From positions 2,542,001-2,606,000 of the forward strand of contig NZ_CP017946.1 of assembly GCF_003952665.1 (NCBI RefSeq): a DNA stretch of 64,000 nucleotides. Reading direction: 5' to 3'. A program made the position numbers and the translations under genes. Shown here piece by piece: positions 1 to 8,720 of this stretch; positions within the stretch are counted from its first letter, which is position 1; each line of letters starts with the position of its first letter. The DNA is from Bosea sp. Tri-49. GTDB taxonomy: Bacteria > Pseudomonadota > Alphaproteobacteria > Rhizobiales > Beijerinckiaceae. The notes beneath the pieces were generated by a model. It saw nothing but the letters and a program-made list of their open reading frames with translations, had not been told where the DNA came from and made no database searches.

Positions 1-145
1 TGACGATCCGACCTGCCGCCGTGGCGGCTGGCATTCCCGGCAGGGGGCGACGTGACAACCGGGAGAAACCATCCGCCCGGACGATGCACTTGCAGATGAA
101 CTGAACGCTACGCGCAAGAGCATGCCCGATCTGGATAGGCCCGGG
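1..145. other. Unassigned flank downstream of the Do-like protease
   Basis: I see no gene here that I can support. The stretch lies downstream of the leftward protease gene, and a TGA at bases 1-3 could be the stop of a rightward gene outside the window. There is no clear hairpin with a T run that would serve as a terminator. Confidence 0.4.
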
Positions 146-1381
146 TCAGGCCGCCGGCTGGCGACCGACCTCGAAGGCGATCTCGCGCTCCTTGCCGTCG
201 CGCCAGATGGTCAGGCTCGTCTTGGCGCCGGGCGCGAAGGTTGCGATCTTGCGCGAGAGTTCGCGGGCATCGGTGATCCTTTCGCCGTTGACGGCGAGGA
301 TGGTGTCGCCGCGCTTCAGGCCGGCCTTGGCCGCTGGGCCGTTGGCCTGCGCCTCGGCGATCAGCGCGCCCTTGGCATCCTTCAGGCCGATCGCGTCGGC
401 GACCTCGGCCGTGACCGGCTGGATCTGCACGCCGATGAAGCCGCGGGCGACCGAGCCGTGCTCCTTGAGCTGCTCGACGACGCTCTGGACGGTGGCGGCG
501 GGAATCGCGAAGGCGATGCCGACATTGCCGCCCGAGGGCGAGTAGATCGCGGTGTTGACGCCGACGACCTCGCCCTTCTGGTTGAAGGTCGGACCGCCGG
601 AATTGCCGCGATTCACCGCCGCGTCGATCTGCAGGAAGTCATCATAGGGGCCGGAGCCGATGTCGCGCCCCTGGGCCGAGACGATGCCCGCGGTCACGGT
701 GCCGCCGAGGCCGAACGGATTGCCGACCGCCAGCACCCATTCGCCGGTGCGCGGCTTACCCGCAGCGAGCTGGACAAAGGGGTAGTTTCCGGACTCGTTG
801 ACCTTGAGCAGCGCCAGATCGGTGCGGGGATCGGTGCCGATCACCTTGGCCGAGAGCGTCTTGCCGCTATCGGTGACGAGCTGGACCTCTGCCGCGTTGG
901 CGACGACGTGGTTGTTGGTGACGACGTAGCCGTCCTGACTGACGAAGAAGCCCGAGCCCTGCGAGAGCTGGACGCGCGGCTGCTGCTGCGGTCCGCGCGG
1001 ACCCGAGCCCTCCTCGCCGAAGCGGCGGAAGAAGCGCTCGAGCGGATGGCCGGGGGGCAAGCCCTCGATACCGGCCGGGCCGCTCTCCTCGCCGGCGCTG
1101 GCGACGACCTTGGCCTTGACGCGGACCGAGACGACGGCGGGCTTAACCCGGTCGACCACGTCGGCGAAGGACGGCAGCTGCGTCTGCTGCAGGCCGGAGA
1201 GCTGGATCGGCTGCGCATTGGCGGCGCCGTGAGTGTTCAGGAAGTTGTCGGCGAGACCGGCCATCAGGCCGATGCTGAGCGTCGCCGCGCCGGCGACGAG
1301 CGCGCCGCGCTTCAGGATCGAGCGGGTGGTGGCGGGCGAGCGAGTGGCGGTGTCGGGGGTGTTGTTTTCTTGGGTGGTCAT
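146..1381 (-). CDS. degP: Do-like (DegP/HtrA family) periplasmic serine protease, single PDZ
   Basis: Envelope quality-control protease of 411 residues. An N-terminal signal or anchor segment spans about residues 25-45 with a possible AxA-type cleavage before about residue 57. The chymotrypsin-fold domain has the triad His158 (TNNHVV), Asp188 (RTDLALL) and Ser261 (GNSGGP). One PDZ domain follows at about residues 300-405 and the protein ends there. Typical DegP has two PDZ domains and about 480-500 residues, so the architecture is closer to DegS/HhoB-type Do-like proteases. The ATG at 1381 was chosen because GAGGTGAG sits 4 bases upstream; the frame is open further upstream but not protein-like. 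It is downstream of and in the same orientation as the cytochrome c maturation genes, an arrangement known in rhizobia, with an oppositely oriented small gene between. Confidence 0.9.
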   Translation of the reverse strand: MTTQENNTPDTATRSPATTRSILKRGALVAGAATLSIGLMAGLADNFLNTHGAANAQPIQLSGLQQTQLPSFADVVDRVKPAVVSVRVKAKVVASAGEESGPAGIEGLPPGHPLERFFRRFGEEGSGPRGPQQQPRVQLSQGSGFFVSQDGYVVTNNHVVANAAEVQLVTDSGKTLSAKVIGTDPRTDLALLKVNESGNYPFVQLAAGKPRTGEWVLAVGNPFGLGGTVTAGIVSAQGRDIGSGPYDDFLQIDAAVNRGNSGGPTFNQKGEVVGVNTAIYSPSGGNVGIAFAIPAATVQSVVEQLKEHGSVARGFIGVQIQPVTAEVADAIGLKDAKGALIAEAQANGPAAKAGLKRGDTILAVNGERITDARELSRKIATFAPGAKTSLTIWRDGKEREIAFEVGRQPAA

Positions 1382-1575
1382 GGTTCTCACCTCGATGCGG
1401 GAGGCAGGGCCTTCCCTGCTTCGTGAGGTGGACCATGACGGGCAGTGCCTTACCCGGATTTCGCCCGATGATGACAGTTTCGTAAGGTTGGCGAGGCGCC
1501 GGGCGGGAACCCGCTTGACGCCGGCTCGCTCGCAATGCTCCCTACTGTCGATGCGCGCGATAAGAGCAGGCCAAA

Positions 1576-2091
1576 ATGAAATATATGATTGGTTGTATCG
1601 CTCTCGCCGCATTAGTGCTGGCCGAAGAAGGCGCCCTGGCGCAAAGCATGTCCGCCTATGAAACCGGGGTACGTCTCGCACAGCGCCGCGGCTATGATAA
1701 TGTCGAATGCTATGGGCGGGTCTTCGCCAGGTATGCTGTGGTCGTCGAAAGAGCCGACGGGCGGAGAGGCTGGCTCGCCGCCTCGACACAGGCCTACAAC
1801 GCCGAGCTGCAGCGCCGCTGCGGCGTCGACCGGCTCGGTGACCTGAGGCAGAGGCGACAGCAGTCGGGTCCGGTCACATCGCAATATCGTGGCGGGGCTT
1901 ACCAGGCCGGCCTCAGGATCGCAGCGAAACGAGGCTATTCCGGCCCCGCGGCTGCTTGCTTTGCGCGGGTTTTCGCCAATCAGGCCAGCGTTGGCCCGTC
2001 CTCGCTACGTGCCGGCCGGATGACGTGGGGCGCCTATCTCACGCCGTCGATCAGTGGCGAAATGCACCGGCAGTGCGGTATCTCGGTCTGA
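1576..2091 (+). CDS. Small secreted protein with two tandem Cys-paired modules
   Basis: 171 residues with a signal peptide (about residues 1-23, ending ALA). The mature part is an internal duplication: residues 28-84 and 109-169. Each copy starts Y-x-x-G-h-R-h-A-x-(R/K)-R-G-Y, continues to C-(Y/F)-(G/A)-R-V-F-A and ends with C-G-(V/I). Each module has exactly two cysteines (45/82 and 128/167), which suggests one disulfide per module. I do not recognise the family and assign no function. It is transcribed against the flanking ccmH and protease genes, so it is its own unit. AGCAGG just upstream is a weak ribosome site. Confidence 0.75.
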   Translation: MKYMIGCIALAALVLAEEGALAQSMSAYETGVRLAQRRGYDNVECYGRVFARYAVVVERADGRRGWLAASTQAYNAELQRRCGVDRLGDLRQRRQQSGPVTSQYRGGAYQAGLRIAAKRGYSGPAAACFARVFANQASVGPSSLRAGRMTWGAYLTPSISGEMHRQCGISV

Positions 2092-2097
2092 GCCTGC

Positions 2098-2568
2098 TCA
2101 GGAATCGCCGCGCTTCATCAGTTCGTCCAGCCTCGCCTGCTCTTCGGCAGTGAGTGCAGCGCTGGCCGGAGCAACGCTCCGATTGCGCCTGCGCCAGAGG
2201 AAGACGGCTCCGGACAGCACGATCAGGAAGGGCGCGGCCCAGAGCGCGATCGTGCGCGCATTCATCGGTGGGCGCAGCAGGACGAAGTCGCCATAGCGCG
2301 CGACGACGAAATCGATCACCGCCCCGTCGCTGTCGCCGGCCGTCAGCCGCTCGCGCACCAGGATGCGCAGATCTTTGGCGAGGGGCGCATCGGAATCGTC
2401 GATCGACTGGTTCTGGCAGACCAGGCAGCGCAGGCCGGAGGAAATCCCCCGCGCGCGCTGTTCCAGCGCCGGGTTCTTCAGCACCTCGTCGGGCTGCACG
2501 GCTGCAGCCGGAGCCGAGAACGCCGATAGCCCGACCAGGAGGAGCAGGACGGCACGCATCGGGCTCAC
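2098..2568 (-). CDS. ccmH: Cytochrome c maturation protein CcmH/CycL
   Basis: Membrane-anchored thiol-disulfide protein that handles apocytochrome c cysteines for haem ligation in the periplasm. It has 156 residues: signal peptide (about 1-23), the family motif LRCLVCQNQS with Cys48 and Cys51, then a C-terminal membrane helix (about residues 102-124) and a short charged tail. The GTG start at 2568 overlaps the ccmF stop by 4 bases (GTGA), so translation is coupled; an internal ATG at 2559 is a possible alternative. It is the last gene of ccmI-ccmE-ccmF-ccmH. Confidence 0.93.
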   Translation of the reverse strand: MSPMRAVLLLLVGLSAFSAPAAAVQPDEVLKNPALEQRARGISSGLRCLVCQNQSIDDSDAPLAKDLRILVRERLTAGDSDGAVIDFVVARYGDFVLLRPPMNARTIALWAAPFLIVLSGAVFLWRRRNRSVAPASAALTAEEQARLDELMKRGDS

Positions 2569-4547
2569 TCGGCCGGCTGCGGAAGCGCGGACGGTGCCGC
2601 GACCCGACGCGGCGCAGCCAACCGGAAGCGCCGGTCGGTGAGCGAGAGCCCACCACCCGCCGCCATCACCAGCGCGCCGATCCAGATCAGGAGGATGAGC
2701 GGCTTGTCGTGCAGCTTGACCGCGATTGCGCCGCTGGCATCGGGCTCGCCCAGGCTGATATAGGCCTGCCCTAGCCCCACGGTGCGGATGCCTGCCTCGG
2801 TGGTCGGCATGGCGCGCGCCGTATAGATGCGCTTCATCGCCTCGACCGGCTCCAGCTCGCGGCCATCGGCAACGATGCGGAAGCGGGCCGCATCCTCGCG
2901 ATAATTCGGGCCGGTACGCGGCGTCACCGCTTCCAGCGTTACGGTGTAGCGGCCGCTGGTCAGGCTCTCGCCGACCTTGAGCATGCCGATCGCCTCGGTT
3001 CCCCAGGCAGTGGCGGCGATCCCGATCACACTGATGCCGACGCCGGCATGGCCGAGGGCCGTGCCCCAGGCCGAACGCGGCAGGCCCTTCGCCCGCGACA
3101 GGATTGCCGATGCGCCGCTGGCGCGGCCGACGACACGTTCGCCAACTTCCCAGAACGCTCCGACAACGAGAAAGACGCCGAGCCCGATGCCAAGCGGCGC
3201 CAGCACAGGGCCGCCTCGCACGAAGGCGAAGATCGCCAGCGTGGTGATCACGCCGACCCCGAAGGCAACCTGCGCGCGCTGGGCGGCACCGAGCAGGTCG
3301 CCGCGCTTCCAGGCAAGCGTCTGGCCGATCGGCAGCAGCAGCAGGAGCGGCACCAGCAGCGGCACGAAGGTGGCGTTGAAGAAGGGCGGGCCGACCGAGA
3401 TCTTGTCGCCGGTCACCATCTCAAGCACGAGCGGATAGAGCGTGCCGATGAAGACAGTGGCGCAGGCCGTCGCCAGGAAGAGGTTGTTGACGACGAGCGC
3501 GCTCTCCCGTGAGACCGGCGCGAACAGGCCGCCCTGCTTCAAGAGCGGTGCGCGCCAGGCGAACAGCGCCAGCGAGCCGCCGATGAAGGCGATCAGGATG
3601 CCGAGGATGAACAGGCCGCGCTGCGGGTCGCTGGCGAAGGAGTGGACCGAGGTCAGCACGCCGGAGCGGACGATGAACGTGCCGAGCAGCGAAAGCGAGA
3701 AGGTCAGGATGGCGAGCAGGATCGTCCAGACCTTGAGCGCGTCGCGCTTCTCCATCACCACGGTCGAGTGGATCAGCGCCGTGCCGGCGAGCCAGGGCAT
3801 CAGCGAGGCGTTCTCGACCGGGTCCCAGAACCACCAGCCGCCCCAGCCGAGCTCGTAATAGGCCCAGTAGGAGCCCATGGCGATGCCGAGCGTCAGGAAG
3901 GTCCAGGCCAGCAAGGTCCAGGGGCGGACGGCGCGGGCCCAGACCGCATCAATCTTGCCCTCGATCAACGCCGCGACGGCGAAGGCATAGGTGATCGAGA
4001 AGCCGACATAGCCGACATAAAGCAGCGGCGGATGGATCGCGAGGCCGAGATCCTGCAGGATCGGGTTGAGGTCCTGCCCTTCCCCCGGCGCGGGAACGAG
4101 CCGCCGGAACGGGTTCGAGGTCAGCAGCGTGAAGGCGAGGAAGGCAACGCTGACGCTGCCCTGCGCGGCCAGCGTTCCAGCCCGCAATTTCACCGGCAGC
4201 GAACGCCGCGACAATGCGACAAGTGCACCGAACAGCACGAGGATGAGGACCCAGAGCAGCATCGAGCCCTCATGGTTCCCCCAGACTGACGTCAGCTTGT
4301 AGATCAGCGGCTGCGTCGAGTGTGAATTGGCCGCGACGTTCTCGACCGAGAAATCCGACGCCACATAGGACGCCATCAGGCAGCCGAAAGAGAGCGCGAC
4401 CAGCAGGAAGCAGGCAATCGCCGCCGCCGGGCCGACCGAGGCAAGGGCTGGGTCGTTCCGGCTCACGCCCCAGAGCGGCACGATCGTCTGGACGACCGCG
4501 ACACCGAGCGCTAGCGCCAAAGCGAAATGACCGATCTCGACGAACAC
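2565..4547 (-). CDS. ccmF: Haem lyase CcmF/CycK
   Basis: Integral membrane haem lyase subunit that attaches haem from CcmE to apocytochrome c. It has 660 residues, the usual length, with about 14-15 hydrophobic segments. The WWD signature GWGGWWFWDPVEN lies near residue 235, with family-typical periplasmic regions and a late soluble loop at about residues 510-600. The start is GTG at 4547, 10 bases after the ccmE stop. The gene overlaps ccmH by 4 bases. Confidence 0.95.
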   Translation of the reverse strand: MFVEIGHFALALALGVAVVQTIVPLWGVSRNDPALASVGPAAAIACFLLVALSFGCLMASYVASDFSVENVAANSHSTQPLIYKLTSVWGNHEGSMLLWVLILVLFGALVALSRRSLPVKLRAGTLAAQGSVSVAFLAFTLLTSNPFRRLVPAPGEGQDLNPILQDLGLAIHPPLLYVGYVGFSITYAFAVAALIEGKIDAVWARAVRPWTLLAWTFLTLGIAMGSYWAYYELGWGGWWFWDPVENASLMPWLAGTALIHSTVVMEKRDALKVWTILLAILTFSLSLLGTFIVRSGVLTSVHSFASDPQRGLFILGILIAFIGGSLALFAWRAPLLKQGGLFAPVSRESALVVNNLFLATACATVFIGTLYPLVLEMVTGDKISVGPPFFNATFVPLLVPLLLLLPIGQTLAWKRGDLLGAAQRAQVAFGVGVITTLAIFAFVRGGPVLAPLGIGLGVFLVVGAFWEVGERVVGRASGASAILSRAKGLPRSAWGTALGHAGVGISVIGIAATAWGTEAIGMLKVGESLTSGRYTVTLEAVTPRTGPNYREDAARFRIVADGRELEPVEAMKRIYTARAMPTTEAGIRTVGLGQAYISLGEPDASGAIAVKLHDKPLILLIWIGALVMAAGGGLSLTDRRFRLAAPRRVAAPSALPQPAE

Positions 4548-4557
4548 AGGCGCGGCC

Positions 4558-5073
4558 CTATTTCGTGGCCGGCGCAGCGGATGCGCCGGGCTTGGTTTCG
4601 CCGGCCTGCCAATGGCCCTGCTTCTTCAGCGCGTCGGCGACCTCGCGCGGCATATAGGTCTCGTCATGCTTGGCGAGAACGGAATCGGCGCGGAACCGCC
4701 CCGGCCCCTCGAGCACGCCCTCGGTGACGACACCCTGCCCTTCGCGGAAGAGGTCGGGCAGCAAGCCGGTATAGCTGACCATGGTCCTGGTCTTGCCGTC
4801 GGTGACGGCGAAGCTGACGCGCTGATTGGCACCACGCTCGACCGAGCCGGTCTCGACCAGGCCGCCGAGACGCAGGCGCGTACCGGGCGTGAGGCCTTTC
4901 TCGACGATCTCGGTTGGGCCGTAGAAGAAGACGATCGAATCCCGCAGCGCATAGGCGACGAGGCCGGCAGCGAGGCCGAGGACGACGCCGGCCGAGGCGA
5001 TCACGACGAGGCGGCGCTGCTTGCGGGTCAAGCGCTTGCGCGGCGTGGCGGGAATAACGGCCTGGACAGTCAT
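4558..5073 (-). CDS. ccmE: Haem chaperone CcmE/CycJ
   Basis: Periplasmic haem chaperone that carries haem covalently from CcmC to CcmF. It has 171 residues: N-terminal membrane anchor at about residues 22-42, OB-fold domain, and the haem-binding motif AKHDETYMP with His136 and Tyr140. A 30-residue flexible tail rich in Ala, Lys and Gly follows. The ATG at 5073 was chosen because it overlaps the ccmI stop (ATGA) and begins the conserved basic N-terminus. The longer open frame upstream is antisense-like. Confidence 0.94.
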   Translation of the reverse strand: MTVQAVIPATPRKRLTRKQRRLVVIASAGVVLGLAAGLVAYALRDSIVFFYGPTEIVEKGLTPGTRLRLGGLVETGSVERGANQRVSFAVTDGKTRTMVSYTGLLPDLFREGQGVVTEGVLEGPGRFRADSVLAKHDETYMPREVADALKKQGHWQAGETKPGASAAPATK

Positions 5074-6173
5074 CGGGCGGCCTCCTGCAGGCCGAGCTCG
5101 GTGTGCAGGCCCTCGAGGGCGGACGCTGCCGCCTGATCGGAGGCCAGGCGCTCGCGCGCCGTCGACAGCGACTTCTGAGCCGCCTCGCGTTCGCCGAGAA
5201 CAGCTTGCGAGCGGATCAGGCGCGACCAGTCGGCGAGGCTGCCGCCGCCCTCGGCGAGCCGCGCGGCGAGGCCCTCGACCATGCCGCGGATCGCACCCAT
5301 GCGTTCGGCCTGGGGCAGGCTCGCGATCGCATCGGCCGGAGCGGCAGGACGCTCCAGCCCTTCGAGACGCGCCCGGACCGTGGCGGTCCACGGCGCATCG
5401 GCCGGCGCGTCCGCAAGCAGGGCCTTGAGTGAAGCGATCGCGGCAGGCACCTGCCCGTCCTGCTCCTGCGCGATCGCCATGAAGAAGCGGGCGCGCGGAT
5501 TGGCCGGGTCGAGCTTCAGCGCCTCGGAGAGGCTTTCGCGCGCTGCGGCCGTGACCACGCCACCGGCTGCGAGCATCTGAGCCTCGGCCTGGCCACCCTG
5601 CCGCTCGCTCGTCGCGCCGTCATAGCGGATCGCGTTGCCGAAGGCCTTTGCGGCATCGTCGAAACGTCCCTGACGCAGATAGACCGGCGCGAGCACGCTC
5701 CAGCCTTTGCCGTCGGTGGGGTTGGCCGCGAGATGGGACTCGATCCGCGCCAGTGCCAGCTCGAAATCCTGCGCCGGGTTGGCCTTAATCCGCGCCGCCA
5801 GCGGCTGGTCAGGCGTCGTCGGCGAGCCGTAGGCGCCATAGATCAGCAGCGCCAGCAGAGGCACGCAGGAGAGCGCGATCGCAGACGCAGCACGGCGCCT
5901 GCGCAAGGCCGGCTCACTCTCGCCGGCCAGCGTCGATTCCGTCGCTGTCTCACGCAGAAGTCGGCGCGCCGCCTCGGCCTTGGCTGCATCGGCCTCTGTG
6001 CCGCCGATCAGCTTGCGGCCGAGATCGCGATCGATCTCGGCGAGCTGGGCGCGGTAGAGCGCGGTCGCTCCGGCGGTGTCGGCGGTGAGTGCCGGCGCCC
6101 GGCGGCCGAGCGGCCAGAGCACCGCCATGACCGCTGCGCCCGTCATGGCCGCGAAGATGATCCAGATCAGCAT
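5070..6173 (-). CDS. ccmI: Cytochrome c maturation protein CcmI/CycH
   Basis: Apocytochrome c chaperone of the haem ligation complex, 367 residues. Two membrane helices (about residues 1-20 and 94-112) flank a cytoplasmic loop. The periplasmic region has TPR-like repeats with Ala-rich helices (about residues 130-290). First gene of the cycHJKL-type operon. Its stop overlaps the ccmE start by 4 bases. It lies 76 bases downstream of the sensor kinase gene in the same direction, so read-through from the regulator pair is possible. Confidence 0.9.
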   Translation of the reverse strand: MLIWIIFAAMTGAAVMAVLWPLGRRAPALTADTAGATALYRAQLAEIDRDLGRKLIGGTEADAAKAEAARRLLRETATESTLAGESEPALRRRRAASAIALSCVPLLALLIYGAYGSPTTPDQPLAARIKANPAQDFELALARIESHLAANPTDGKGWSVLAPVYLRQGRFDDAAKAFGNAIRYDGATSERQGGQAEAQMLAAGGVVTAAARESLSEALKLDPANPRARFFMAIAQEQDGQVPAAIASLKALLADAPADAPWTATVRARLEGLERPAAPADAIASLPQAERMGAIRGMVEGLAARLAEGGGSLADWSRLIRSQAVLGEREAAQKSLSTARERLASDQAAASALEGLHTELGLQEAAR

Positions 6174-6249
6174 TCGCCGTTCATAACCGTTCGAAGGTGC
6201 CGGTTCATGTCCGAAGATGGCGACAAAGGGTCACGCGGGCAATGCGGCG

Positions 6250-7626
6250 TCAGACCGCCGGCAGGACAAGGCGGGCCCTGAGGCCGCCAAGCGGCGAGCG
6301 CTCTAGCGAGAGGCCACCACCATGGAGCTTGGCGAGATCAACGACGATCGATAATCCCAGGCCCGAGCCGGGCGTCGTCTCGTCGAGCCTGCGGCCGCGC
6401 TTGAGGACTTCGGCCATCGCCTCGTCGGGAAGCCCCGGGCCATCATCGTCGATCAGCAGGACGAGACGCCCTTCCGGCGCCTGCGCTTCTGGCGCCAGGC
6501 TGACCTGCACTTCGGTGCGCGCCCATTTGAAAGCGTTGTCGAGCAAATTGCCGAGCATCTCCTCGAGATCCTGCTTCTCGCCGCGAAAACGGACATCGGC
6601 AGGAACAGTGTGACTGCCCTCTATCGCCCGGCCCTGCGCGATCTTCTCGAAGGTCCGGATCAACGCGTCGAGCGAAGGCGCGATCTCGGAGACGCCGCCG
6701 AGAGCGCCGGACAAAGCGGCAGCCCGAGCCCGGTCGAGATAGTACTGGACCTGATCGCGCATGATTGCGGTCTGATGGCGAATGGTCTGGGACAAAGCGC
6801 CCTGCCCGGCCTCGGCCTCGTTCTGCATCACGCTGAGCGGCGTCTTGAGGGCATGGGCGAGATTACCGACCTGAGTTCGGGCGCGCTCCAGGATTTCGCG
6901 GTTGGCGTCGATCAACTGGTTGAGCTCGCCAGCGAGCGGCGCAAGATCAGGCGGGTAGCGCCCGGCGATGCGCGTGCTCTCTCCGGTGCGTACCGTCCCA
7001 ACCGCAGCGCGCAAGCGCGCCAGCGGGCGCAGGCCGAAGCGAACCTGCACGATAGTCGACGCGACCAAAGCGAGACCAAGGAACAGGAAGGTCAGCGTCA
7101 GGGCAAAGCGGAAATCGCGGATATCACCTTCGATCTCGTCGGCCGGGGCCGCAACGCCGACGGTGAAGCGACCATCCTCGCCGACATCGATCTCGCGCTC
7201 GAGCACGCGCAGGCGCCGTTCATCCGGTCCGGAGACATAGCTTTCGCGCAAGCCACGAGCATTCGGCTGCAAATTCTGGTCGAGCAGTTTCGGCAACTGC
7301 CCACCGACCAGTGACCGCGAGGTGCGTATCGTCGGACGCTCGCCGTCGAGCCGGATGATCTGCCAGTACCAGCCGGAGAGCGGCAGGTCGAAGCGCGGCT
7401 CACCGAGATCGCCGATCGCCTGGCGCTCGGCCTCGGGCGGCGCCGCAAGGTCGGCAACCAGCTCCTTGATGTAGACGCTGAGACGCTCGTCGAAGCCGCG
7501 CTCGGCCGAGCGGCGATAGAAGGTGGTGAGACCGAAGCCGGCGAGGATCAGCACCAGCGCGCAGCAGATCGCGGCCGAGATGAAGAGCCGGGCGCCAAGC
7601 GATAAGCGCTGCCGCGTGACCGGCAT
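6250..7626 (-). CDS. feuQ: Sensor histidine kinase, FeuQ/PhoQ-like
   Basis: Membrane sensor kinase of 458 residues. TM1 is about residues 14-36, a periplasmic sensor region covers 37-172, and TM2 is about 173-196. A HAMP-like linker follows, then the dimerisation helix with phospho-acceptor His258 (GNLAHALKTPL). The C-terminal HATPase domain has N (LLDNAFKW), G1 (DDDGPG) and G2 (GSGLGLSIV) boxes. Seven bases after its response regulator, so co-transcribed. The FeuQ name rests on the resemblance of the partner regulator to rhizobial FeuP; it could be another PhoQ-type kinase. Confidence 0.8.
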   Translation of the reverse strand: MPVTRQRLSLGARLFISAAICCALVLILAGFGLTTFYRRSAERGFDERLSVYIKELVADLAAPPEAERQAIGDLGEPRFDLPLSGWYWQIIRLDGERPTIRTSRSLVGGQLPKLLDQNLQPNARGLRESYVSGPDERRLRVLEREIDVGEDGRFTVGVAAPADEIEGDIRDFRFALTLTFLFLGLALVASTIVQVRFGLRPLARLRAAVGTVRTGESTRIAGRYPPDLAPLAGELNQLIDANREILERARTQVGNLAHALKTPLSVMQNEAEAGQGALSQTIRHQTAIMRDQVQYYLDRARAAALSGALGGVSEIAPSLDALIRTFEKIAQGRAIEGSHTVPADVRFRGEKQDLEEMLGNLLDNAFKWARTEVQVSLAPEAQAPEGRLVLLIDDDGPGLPDEAMAEVLKRGRRLDETTPGSGLGLSIVVDLAKLHGGGLSLERSPLGGLRARLVLPAV

Positions 7627-7633
7627 GGCGGCC

Positions 7634-8296
7634 TCAGGGCTTCGCGGCAGCGATGTAGCCGAGGCCGCGCACGGTCTCGATCACGTCGACACCGAGCTTC
7701 TTGCGCAGGCGGCCGACGAAGACCTCGATCGTGTTGGAATCGCGGTCGAAATCCTGATCGTAGAGATGCTCGACCAGCTCGGTGCGCGAGACCACACGGC
7801 CCTGATGGTGCATCAGATAGGCGAGCAATCGGTACTCGTGCGAGGTGAGCTTGACCGGGTTGCCATCGACGACGACGCGGCTGGCACGCGTGTCGAGGCG
7901 GACCGGGCCGCAGATCAGCTCGGCGGTCGCGTGTCCCGCCGCACGACGCAGCAAGGCGCGGACGCGGGCGAGCAGCTCCTCGATATGGAACGGCTTGACG
8001 ACATAGTCGTCGGCGCCGGCGTCGAAGCCCGAGACCTTGTCGCTCCAGCGATCGCGCGCCGTGAGGATCAAAACCGGCATGGTCTTGCCGGCCCGGCGCC
8101 AGCCCTGCAGCACGGCGACGCCGTCGACCTTGGGCAGTCCAAGATCGAGGATCACCGCGTCATAGGGCTCGGTTTCGCCGAGATAGAGCCCTTCTTCGCC
8201 ATCGAAAGCCTTGTCGACGGCATAGCCGGCATTCTCCAGCGCATTGACGATCTGGCGGTTGAGGTCCTTGTCGTCCTCGACGACGAGCAATCGCAC
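7634..8296 (-). CDS. feuP: OmpR-family response regulator, FeuP/PhoP-like
   Basis: Transcription regulator of 220 residues. The receiver domain (about 1-115) has acidic residues 8-9, phospho-Asp51 (LDLGLP), Thr of LTARDRWSDKV and Lys of VVKPF. A winged-helix DNA-binding domain follows (about 125-218, ending VRGLGYIA). The region around RDRWSDKV and GADDYVVKPFHIEELLAR resembles rhizobial FeuP, which controls osmoadaptation and cyclic glucan export in Sinorhizobium. The start is GTG at 8296 with GGAG upstream. Followed at once by the kinase gene. Confidence 0.85.
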   Translation of the reverse strand: MRLLVVEDDKDLNRQIVNALENAGYAVDKAFDGEEGLYLGETEPYDAVILDLGLPKVDGVAVLQGWRRAGKTMPVLILTARDRWSDKVSGFDAGADDYVVKPFHIEELLARVRALLRRAAGHATAELICGPVRLDTRASRVVVDGNPVKLTSHEYRLLAYLMHHQGRVVSRTELVEHLYDQDFDRDSNTIEVFVGRLRKKLGVDVIETVRGLGYIAAAKP

Positions 8297-8342
8297 GGCG
8301 GCTTTTCTCCGATTGGCGGATCAGGAACGCGGCATAGCGGAA

Positions 8343-8669
8343 CTAGCGGATATCCGCCACCTTGCCCGAGGCGCCATCGAGCGTGACCCGGGCGACGCGG
8401 CCGTCGCGCTTCATCGTCGTCACCACATAGACGAACTCGTCACCCTGGCGGCAGAGCCTGATCCGCAGGACCTCGCCGGGCGCCGCCTCACGGGCATGGC
8501 GGGATGCCGTGGCGGGTTGCATGACCTTGCCGTCCGACACAGCCTCGCGCGTTTCCTGCGCCGATAGGCAGGAGATTGGCTGCGGTGAATCGACCGGTTC
8601 CACCGGCGAAGCAGTGGCGGTTACGAGCGCGAAAATCGCGACGTTGGGGTCGAGCAGCATCATCGCCAT
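8343..8669 (-). CDS. Small PepSY-like protein upstream of the response regulator (FeuN-like candidate)
   Basis: 108 residues with a short hydrophobic N-terminus (about residues 3-20, possible signal) and a C-terminal region typical of PepSY-like small proteins: ISCLSAQETREAV, then LCRQGDEFVYVVT and GRVARVTLDGASGKV. Two cysteines (residues 34 and 73) may pair. It lies 46 bases upstream of the feuP-like gene, same strand. In Sinorhizobium a small periplasmic protein, FeuN, restrains FeuPQ, and position and size fit that role. The identification is inference from context. Confidence 0.65.
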   Translation of the reverse strand: MAMMLLDPNVAIFALVTATASPVEPVDSPQPISCLSAQETREAVSDGKVMQPATASRHAREAAPGEVLRIRLCRQGDEFVYVVTTMKRDGRVARVTLDGASGKVADIR

Positions 8670-8720
8670 GGGCTATCCCGGTACGCGTGAATGCGCCATG
8701 AACATCAGCGTGAGGCTAGC

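Noticed and set aside
122..1426. A 434-codon plus-strand frame opposite the Do-like protease
   Set aside because: Antisense shadow; the protease on the minus strand has a full catalytic triad and PDZ.
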